From NCBI GenBank assembly GCA_964417875.1, contig CAYQJU010000054.1:1-18193 (forward strand): 18,193 nucleotides of DNA, written 5' to 3'. Positions 13,301-18,193 of this stretch are shown here, in pieces. Each line of letters opens with the position of its first letter. Positions within the stretch are counted from its first letter, which is position 1. The notes under the pieces are model-generated. The model searched no databases, was not told the DNA's origin, and saw only the letters and a program-made list of their open reading frames with translations. This DNA is from ZC4RG30 sp964417875 (GTDB lineage: Bacteria > Pseudomonadota > Gammaproteobacteria > Steroidobacterales > Steroidobacteraceae). Both the position numbers and the translations under genes were made by a program.

Positions 13301-13834
13301 ATGAACGCGAAATTTCCCCTGTTGCTGGCAGCGATGGCCCTCGGGCTTCCCGCCTGCGCCTATTCGCCGCCGCATGAAGCGCCGCCGGCACAGCCGGTGA
13401 ACCTCACCAAGGTCTACTTCTATCCGATGCAGGGGCAGGACGCGGCCCGCCAGGACCGCGACCGCTATGACTGCTACCTGTGGGCCGCGGACCAGACCGG
13501 CTTCGATCCGGCGCGGCGCATCGGGCCGAGCGAGGCTCGCGCCGCGGTGGTGCCGGCTCCTTCACCGGGACAGACGGTGGCCACCGGTGCGGCGGTCGGT
13601 GCGGCCATCGGCGCCGTGGCCGCCGGACGCGGCGATGCGTTCGAGGGCGCGGTGGTGGGCGCCGCCGCCGGCGCGGTGGTGGGCTCTGCCGCCGCCAGTG
13701 CGCAGCAGCAGCAGGCGCGCGCGGTGGAAGCGCGCTATAACCGGCAGGGTGCCGCCCGATATGAACGCGAGGCCGCCGAGTACCGGCGCGCCATGTCCGC
13801 ATGCCTGGAAGGCCGCGGCTACTCGGTGAGGTGA
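13301..13834 (+). CDS. Glycine-zipper envelope protein, probable lipoprotein
   Basis: This 177-residue exported protein has a signal peptide ending LGLPAC; Cys19 fits a somewhat atypical lipobox, so lipidation and outer-membrane anchoring are likely but not certain. A conserved block follows: YFYPMQGQ (39-46) and DRYDCYLWAADQTGFDP (54-70). Then comes a glycine-zipper segment with GxxxG/AxxxG spacing (about 96-130), which could pack in or on a membrane, a glutamine/alanine stretch, and the C-terminal YRRAMSACLEGRGYSVR (161-177). The two cysteines in the conserved blocks (58, 168) may form a disulfide. The same two blocks recur at the end of the next protein, four bases downstream. Function unknown; glycine-zipper envelope proteins are often linked to cell-envelope stress. 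Confidence 0.8.
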   Translation: MNAKFPLLLAAMALGLPACAYSPPHEAPPAQPVNLTKVYFYPMQGQDAARQDRDRYDCYLWAADQTGFDPARRIGPSEARAAVVPAPSPGQTVATGAAVGAAIGAVAAGRGDAFEGAVVGAAAGAVVGSAAASAQQQQARAVEARYNRQGAARYEREAAEYRRAMSACLEGRGYSVR

Positions 13835-13838
13835 GGCG

Positions 13839-14915
13839 ATGAAAACCGGAATGGGCAGGATGTTGAACGTCGCGATTGCCGCGCTGGCGTTGGGCGCCTC
13901 GGGCGTGGCCGTCTCCGCGGACCAGGGCATCGCAGGGCGCATTGCGGGCAAGGCGCGCGAACAGTCGCAGCAGGCCAGCGAGCGGCGCGAGTCGCGTCCC
14001 GCCCAGCAGCCGTCGCGGCCGGCGCCGCAGTCGCGTCCCGCGCCGCAGTCACGCCCGGCGCAGCAGTCACGGCCCGCGCCGCAGGCTGGTCCGACGCGCC
14101 AGCAGACCGGCCCCACGCGCCCGCAGCCGCGCGCGGAATCGCGTGCGCCGGCGCCGTCGCGCAACAGCGGTGCCAGCAGCGCCCAGCGCAACGACCGGCC
14201 GCGCCAGGCCGCGCCTTCCAACCCCTCGCCACAGACCAGCGCCGGCAATGCCGCGCGCAACGACCGCGGACTTGCCGGCACGCTGATCCAGCGCGAATAC
14301 CAGACCCGCGATCCGCGCCCCGATCGCAACGAACGGGATCGTGGCCACGACCGCAACGACCGCGACTGGGATCGCGATCGCCGCGACCGCGATCGCGGCC
14401 GGTTCGATCGCCCGCGCCGGAGCGTGCATGTGATCCATCATCTGCCCGCGGGCTATCGCGACTACGCCTGGAACGGCACGCGCTACTACTACCACGATGG
14501 CCTCTGGTATCGCCCGTACGGCAGCAGCTATGTCTCGGTCACGGTGCCCCATGGATTCTTCGTGACCACGCTGCCCGGTTCCTACACCAGCGTCTGGGTG
14601 GGCGGCACGCGCTACTACTATTCCGACGATCACTACTACACCTATGAGCCGGTGCGCCGCGGCTATGTGGTGGTGCCTTCGCCCTATGACGACGAGGATG
14701 CAGAAGACACGCGCCTCGACCAGGACCTCTATGTCTATCCGGCCGAGGGCCAGAGCGAGCAGCAGCAGGCGGATGACCGCTATGAATGCCATCGCTGGGC
14801 GGTGGATGAGACCGGCTACGATCCCATCGACGATGAATACGATGCGAACCTGCGCCAGGACTACCTGCGCGCGCTGACGGCCTGTTTGACCGGCCGCGGT
14901 TACACGGTTCGCTGA
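13839..14915 (+). CDS. Secreted low-complexity protein, DUF6515-like
   Basis: This 358-residue protein has a signal peptide (hydrophobic 10-26, VSA cleavage near 27). A Gln/Pro/Arg-rich region follows with five SRPA(P/Q)Q repeats (52-82), then a strongly charged Asp/Arg tract (157-192, DRNDRDWDRD type). A Tyr-rich beta domain comes next (197-285) with two copies of a WxGTRYYYxD-type motif (211-219 and 254-263) and PHGFFVTTLP between them, which resembles DUF6515. The C-terminal module is LYVYPAEGQ, DRYECHRWAVDETGYDP (313-329) and YLRALTACLTGRGYTVR (342-358), shared with the preceding gene. Cys317 and Cys349 are the only cysteines and probably pair. The gene follows the glycine-zipper gene by four bases with GAGG repeats ahead of ATG 13839, so they form one operon. 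Function unknown. Confidence 0.8.
   Translation: MKTGMGRMLNVAIAALALGASGVAVSADQGIAGRIAGKAREQSQQASERRESRPAQQPSRPAPQSRPAPQSRPAQQSRPAPQAGPTRQQTGPTRPQPRAESRAPAPSRNSGASSAQRNDRPRQAAPSNPSPQTSAGNAARNDRGLAGTLIQREYQTRDPRPDRNERDRGHDRNDRDWDRDRRDRDRGRFDRPRRSVHVIHHLPAGYRDYAWNGTRYYYHDGLWYRPYGSSYVSVTVPHGFFVTTLPGSYTSVWVGGTRYYYSDDHYYTYEPVRRGYVVVPSPYDDEDAEDTRLDQDLYVYPAEGQSEQQQADDRYECHRWAVDETGYDPIDDEYDANLRQDYLRALTACLTGRGYTVR
13992..14084 (+). repeat. In-frame tandem repeat coding SRPAPQ/SRPAQQ
   Basis: Five consecutive copies of an about 18-base unit encode SRPAQQ(P), SRPAPQ, SRPAPQ, SRPAQQ and SRPAPQ. Codon differences between copies indicate some age, but such arrays can change copy number by slippage without a frameshift. 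Confidence 0.8.
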
Positions 14916-14922
14916 AGGTGAT

Positions 14923-14942
14923 GGTGCGCAGGCCTGCGCACC
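14923..14942. terminator. Bidirectional terminator hairpin between convergent genes
   Basis: GGTGCGCAGG followed directly by its own reverse complement makes a 20-base perfect palindrome, in the 43-base gap between the stop codons of the DUF6515-like and DUF4124 genes. It would fold into a stem of eight or so base pairs in either transcript. There is no T tract. A palindrome this long is not expected by chance in the window. Confidence 0.65.
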
Positions 14943-14958
14943 GGATCCGCCATGCCGG

Positions 14959-15588
14959 TCAGCGGATCGACGGCCGGCTGGTCAGTTCGCGATAGCGCGC
15001 GATGTCTGCATCGAACTTGGCGCGCAGTTCCTCGCGGCGCGCCTCGTGCCGCGCAAGCGTCTCGCCCACCGAGCGACGCTCACCCAGTGCCTGGATGACC
15101 TCGCCGGCCAGCGTGTCGGGCAGGCGACGCGCATTCGGATTGCTGGAATAGGGCTTGAAGTTGGACATGCGCTTCTTCAGCGTCTCGATGCGCTGGTCGC
15201 TGGCGATGATCGAGCTGCGCGCCAGCTCGATCTGCGCGTCGATCAGGCCGAGCTGCTCGTCGCGCGCGCGCTCGATGTCCGCCGCGCGCGTGTAGGTGGT
15301 GAGCAGGAAACTGTCCTGCGCCTTGCGACGCGCTTCTTCCTCGCGCTGCTTCTGCGCGGCGGCGGCTTCGTCCGGCGTCATCTGCCGCGGGATCCGGCCC
15401 ACCGGCACGCCATGCTCGTTCAGCACGGTGCGATCGGTCCGCACCGCTTCGGGCGGGGGCGCGTCGCCATAGTGCACAACGCCGTTCTCGTCCACCCAGC
15501 GCTGGATGGTGCGCTCGGCGGCGGCCGCCACGGAGCACGCCAGCGCGGCGCTGGCTGCCAGGGCAAGGACAAGGGGACGTTGCCTCAT
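14959..15588 (-). CDS. DUF4124-domain periplasmic protein with coiled coil
   Basis: This 209-residue exported protein has a signal peptide (RQRPLVLALAASAALA, cleavage near AAA-AE at 24). Its DUF4124 domain (about 27-66) contains the typical IQRWVDENGVVHYGDAPP, in which a W/Y-x-D-x-x-G-x-V-x-Y/F-(S/G)D-x-P pattern is diagnostic. The rest is largely charged and helical, with probable coiled coils at about 72-95, 103-142 and 165-200. DUF4124 proteins are common in the envelopes of gammaproteobacteria and have no established biochemical role. The frame is open upstream to 15657, but only ATG 15586-15588 gives a proper signal peptide. It follows pyrE by 65 bases on the same strand and may be co-transcribed with it. 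Confidence 0.85.
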   Translation of the reverse strand: MRQRPLVLALAASAALACSVAAAAERTIQRWVDENGVVHYGDAPPPEAVRTDRTVLNEHGVPVGRIPRQMTPDEAAAAQKQREEEARRKAQDSFLLTTYTRAADIERARDEQLGLIDAQIELARSSIIASDQRIETLKKRMSNFKPYSSNPNARRLPDTLAGEVIQALGERRSVGETLARHEARREELRAKFDADIARYRELTSRPSIR

Positions 15589-15653
15589 GTCCGCGATCCT
15601 CTCCCGTCGGGGCCCTGAATGCAAAGCCCGCATGCCACTCGCCGTGTGCTGCG

Positions 15654-16328
15654 TCACACCGGCGCGGTGCCGTAGCGCGCCCGGTAGGCTTCCATCGCGG
15701 CCAGCGCGTGCTGCGGCAGCAGGTCGCTTCCCGAACGCAGCGTGTCGATCAGGCCGCCAAGGCTCAGGATGCTGAAGGCGGGAATGCCATACAGGCGATG
15801 CACTTCCTGCACGGCGGATTCGGACAGGTCATTGCCCTGCGCGTCGCGGCCGCGCTCCTGCCGGTCGAGCGCCAGCGCGACGCCGGCCGGTGTTGCGCCA
15901 GCGGCGCGGATGATCTGGATGGACTCGCGGATCGCGGTGCCGGCGGTGATCACATCATCGATGATCAGTACACGACCGGACAGCGCACGTCCGACGATGC
16001 TGCCACCCTCGCCATGGGTCTTGGCTTCCTTGCGGTTGAAGGCATAGGAATAGTTCTTGCCATGGTCCGCATGCAGCGCGGCGGCCGTGGCCGACACCAG
16101 CGGGATGCCCTTGTAGGCCGGCCCGAACAGCATGTCGAACCCGAGCCCCGATGCGACGATGGCCGCGGCATAGCAGCGCCCCAGCACCGCCAGCGAGGCG
16201 CCGTCGTCGAAGGCGCCGGCATTGAAGAAATAGGGGCTGACACGCCCTGATTTCAGCGTGAATTCGCCGAAGCGCAGTGCATTGCGCGCCAGGGCGAGGC
16301 GGATGAATTCCTGCTGGTAGTCCTGCAT
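15654..16328 (-). CDS. pyrE: Orotate phosphoribosyltransferase PyrE
   Basis: PyrE joins orotate to PRPP to give orotidine 5'-monophosphate in pyrimidine synthesis. The 224-residue protein matches E. coli PyrE along its length: FGEFTLKSGRVSPYFFNAG (20-38), LLFGPAYKGIPL near 67-77, the flexible catalytic loop RKEAKTHGEGG (99-109) and the PRPP motif VLIIDDVITAGTA (120-132). LDRQERG (154-160) follows. A short insertion, RDAQGNDLSESAVQEV, is present where E. coli has a shorter loop. The frame continues upstream to 16412, but ATG 16326-16328 gives the normal N-terminus. It is divergent from the AmpG-like gene, with an inverted repeat in the 62-base intergenic region. Confidence 0.96.
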   Translation of the reverse strand: MQDYQQEFIRLALARNALRFGEFTLKSGRVSPYFFNAGAFDDGASLAVLGRCYAAAIVASGLGFDMLFGPAYKGIPLVSATAAALHADHGKNYSYAFNRKEAKTHGEGGSIVGRALSGRVLIIDDVITAGTAIRESIQIIRAAGATPAGVALALDRQERGRDAQGNDLSESAVQEVHRLYGIPAFSILSLGGLIDTLRSGSDLLPQHALAAMEAYRARYGTAPV

Positions 16329-16348
16329 GCCGTCGATCCAAAAGCCGC

Positions 16349-16373
16349 TATGATGCCGGCGGTGCGCATCATA
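16349..16373. promoter_or_regulatory. Inverted repeat in the divergent pyrE/ampG-like promoter region
   Basis: TATGATGC, nine bases, then GCATCATA form a perfect 8-9-8 inverted repeat. Each outer TATGAT matches the sigma-70 -10 consensus at five of six positions, one on each strand. The two promoters would overlap and start near the same base, about 16361. No good -35 boxes are present at the right distance, so it may instead be a regulator-binding site. Confidence 0.45.
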
Positions 16374-16390
16374 CCTTTGCATTGACGACC

Positions 16391-18100
16391 ATGGCGGAAC
16401 CTGCGGCTGCACCGCGCCAGTCTGGCACCCGCGAGTTCCTGAGCGCCCTGAAAGACCGACGCGTCTTCTGCATGCTGCTGCTCGGTGCCGCGGCCGGGTT
16501 GCCGTTCTTCCTGATCTTCGACACGCTCTCGGCGTGGCTGCGCGAAGCGGGCCTGTCGCTGCAGACCATCACCATGTTCGCGCTGGCCACGCTCTCCTAT
16601 GCGCTGAAGTTCGTCTGGGCACCGGTCATCGATCGCGTCCGTCTGCCCATCCTGCATCGCCTGCTTGGCCAGCGCCGCTCGTGGATGGCATTGATGCAGG
16701 TGCTGATCATCGTCGGGCTGTGGCTGATTGCAGGCTCCGATCCGGTCACGGACCTGGGTCGCATGGCCTTCTTTGCAGTGCTGGTGGGGTTCTTCGGCGC
16801 GACCCAGGACATCGCGATGGATGCATGGCGCATCGAGGTGGTCGAGGAATCCCAGTATGGCACCATGGCCGCGGCCTACCAGTGGGGCTACCGCGCGGCC
16901 ATGATCGTGGCCGGTGCGCTGCCCTTGCTGCTTGCCGATGCATACGGCTGGAATTTTTCCTATGCCGTCATGGCTGGCTGCATGGCCATCGCGGTCGGTG
17001 CGACGCTGGCGGCTCCCCGGGAGGCTGCGCAGCGGCCCGTCGCGGATCACACCGCAGCCATGCCTGCGCGTCCCGGGCTCGAGACATTCGAATGGGCGGT
17101 CCGCCTGCTGTTCATCTGCTTCGGCGCACTGTTTGCCGGCTCGGGACTTGCCGCCGATGCCACCTTCCTGGTGCATGGCCTGGCATGGATGGGCCACGAT
17201 CCCCAGGTGCTGGAGTCCTTCCGCGCCGTGTGGGCTTCGCGCGAAACCGGGATTTTCCTGCAGTTTCCGGCGGTGGTGCTGGGGCTCGGCCTGATCGCAC
17301 TGGCCTGCATTCCGCTGCCGCGCGTTGCGACGCGGCCAAGCGTCTACCTGCGGCGGGCCTATGGCGAGCCGCTGATGGATTTCTTCAACCGGTTCGGCGG
17401 CCGCTACGGGGTGCTGATCCTGGCCCTGATCTGCATGTACCGGCTCAGCGACTTCGTGCTGAACCTGATGAATCCCTTCTACCAGGACCTGGGCTTCACG
17501 CTGACGCAGATCGCCGAGGTGCGCAAGATCTTCGGCGTGGTCAGTTCGGTCGTCGGTATCGGATTCGGCGCCTGGTGCGTGGCCCGCTATGGCGTGGTGC
17601 GCATGATGCTGTTCGGTGTGTTCGCCAGTCCGTTGTCGAATGTGGTGTTCATCTGGCTCGCCACACAGGGCCCAAGCATGCCGGCGCTGTACACGGCCAT
17701 CGGCATCGACAACTTCTTCACCGGATTCGCCGGCACCGCGCTGATCGTCTACATGTCCAGCCTGACTGCACATGGTTTCACCGCGATGCAGTACGCGCTG
17801 TTCAGTTCCCTGTATGCGATCTTCGGCAAGATCGTGGCTTCGCAGTCGGGGCGCCTGGTTGAAGCGGCGGCGCGGCTGGCCGAATCAGGCGGGCTGACAG
17901 CCATGTTCCGGCCACTGTTCCGCGACCTGCCGGCAGGGTCGCTGGCGCGCGGGGCGCAGATTGCCGGCGTGAGTCCGTCGTCGCTGGGAGCCGGATACGT
18001 GGCCTTCTTCATCTATTCCATCGCCATCGGGTCGATCGCCGTGGTGCTGGCATTGCTGATCGTTCGGCATGCCGGGCGACGCAACGTGGAGTCGACATGA
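16391..18100 (+). CDS. AmpG-family MFS permease
   Basis: AmpG permeases import GlcNAc-anhydro-muropeptides from periplasm to cytoplasm during peptidoglycan recycling. This 569-residue protein has the family features: LLLGAAAGLPFFLIFDTLSAWL near 29-50, ALKFVWAPVIDR (71-82), GQRRSWMALMQV (93-104) and ATQDIAMDAWRIEV (137-150), which resembles the AmpG stretch ASQDIVFDAW. It has at least twelve hydrophobic segments and is about 80 residues longer than E. coli AmpG, with extra length in the central loop (about 285-350) and near residues 500-535. ATG 16391 is used; a TTG three codons earlier is also in frame. Neither has a good ribosome binding site. AmpG-like permeases elsewhere may carry other substrates, so the muropeptide role is likely rather than certain. 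Confidence 0.82.
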   Translation: MAEPAAAPRQSGTREFLSALKDRRVFCMLLLGAAAGLPFFLIFDTLSAWLREAGLSLQTITMFALATLSYALKFVWAPVIDRVRLPILHRLLGQRRSWMALMQVLIIVGLWLIAGSDPVTDLGRMAFFAVLVGFFGATQDIAMDAWRIEVVEESQYGTMAAAYQWGYRAAMIVAGALPLLLADAYGWNFSYAVMAGCMAIAVGATLAAPREAAQRPVADHTAAMPARPGLETFEWAVRLLFICFGALFAGSGLAADATFLVHGLAWMGHDPQVLESFRAVWASRETGIFLQFPAVVLGLGLIALACIPLPRVATRPSVYLRRAYGEPLMDFFNRFGGRYGVLILALICMYRLSDFVLNLMNPFYQDLGFTLTQIAEVRKIFGVVSSVVGIGFGAWCVARYGVVRMMLFGVFASPLSNVVFIWLATQGPSMPALYTAIGIDNFFTGFAGTALIVYMSSLTAHGFTAMQYALFSSLYAIFGKIVASQSGRLVEAAARLAESGGLTAMFRPLFRDLPAGSLARGAQIAGVSPSSLGAGYVAFFIYSIAIGSIAVVLALLIVRHAGRRNVEST

Positions 18101-18193
18101 GTCGCATCCTTCCTGCCGGCACCCCGGTTTCGCGCATGGACGATCTTCCAGACGGCGCCGTGCGCCCCATCGACCTGAACCCCGATGACTTCC
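18097..18193 (+). CDS. Unidentified protein, N-terminal 32 codons
   Basis: An open frame begins with an ATG overlapping the stop of the permease gene by four bases (ATGA) and runs off the right edge. It reads MSRILPAGTPVSRMDDLPDG and continues AVRPIDLNPDDF. There is no signal peptide or recognisable motif. The overlap makes it a coupled gene in the same operon as the permease. A role in cell-wall recycling would be guesswork. Confidence 0.6.
   Translation, partial: MSRILPAGTPVSRMDDLPDGAVRPIDLNPDDF

Noticed and set aside
16253..17773. Minus-strand open frame of 506 codons opposite the permease
   Set aside because: Antisense to the AmpG-like gene and overlapping the true pyrE start in another frame; low-complexity His/Gln/Asp translation.
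1..18193. CRISPR arrays, tRNA or rRNA genes, insertion sequences
   Set aside because: No regularly spaced direct repeats apart from the in-frame SRPAPQ repeat, no cloverleaf or rRNA-like stretch and no transposase were seen on either strand.

Overview
This is a GC-rich (by eye about two thirds G+C), densely coded chromosomal segment of a gammaproteobacterium. The protein sequences (RpoH, FtsYEX, RsmD, CoaD, MutM, RadC, CoaBC, Dut, PyrE, L28/L33) are of the gammaproteobacterial type. The gene neighbourhoods are also those of this class: ftsY-ftsE-ftsX-rpoH next to rsmD, and pieces of the radC-rpmB-rpmG-mutM-coaD and coaBC-dut-pyrE clusters. High GC, together with the many small secreted proteins (DUF4124, glycine zipper, DUF6515-like), suggests a Xanthomonadales, Nevskiales or Steroidobacter relative. 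That placement is inference.

Layout. Positions 1-3107 (minus strand): ftsY, ftsE and ftsX (SRP receptor; divisome ABC complex), then the 5' part of rpoH (heat-shock sigma factor), which runs off the left edge. Between ftsX and rpoH lie a perfect CIRCE operator and, overlapping it, a sigma-E-like promoter. Positions 3169-5805 (plus): rsmD overlapping coaD, then a secreted ankyrin-repeat protein. Positions 5774-7894 (minus): rpmB, rpmG, a terminator, mutM and an AlkA-type DNA glycosylase (two base-excision repair enzymes in tandem). Positions 8086-8747 (plus): a VapBC-type toxin-antitoxin operon inserted between rpmB and radC, neighbours in E. coli. Positions 8744-9418 (minus): radC. Positions 9585-13179 (plus): an AI-2E/PerM-family membrane protein, coaBC, a small four-helix membrane protein, dut and a small XRE regulator, the last three tightly packed. 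Positions 13301-14915 (plus): two adjacent envelope proteins sharing a cysteine-containing domain. Positions 14959-16328 (minus): a DUF4124 protein and pyrE. Positions 16391-18193 (plus): an AmpG-type MFS permease and the first 32 codons of a gene translationally coupled to it.

Most of the window is housekeeping: protein targeting, division, translation, CoA and pyrimidine nucleotide synthesis, DNA repair. I saw no clear new multi-gene defence or biosynthetic system. The points most worth following are the combined HrcA/sigma-E architecture in front of rpoH, the apparently leaderless and self-regulated vapBC operon, and the pair of secreted proteins in which one domain occurs intact in one protein and split by a glycine zipper in the other. 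No intergenic stretch exceeds 300 bases. The longest, 7895-8085 and 9419-9584, are divergent promoter regions.
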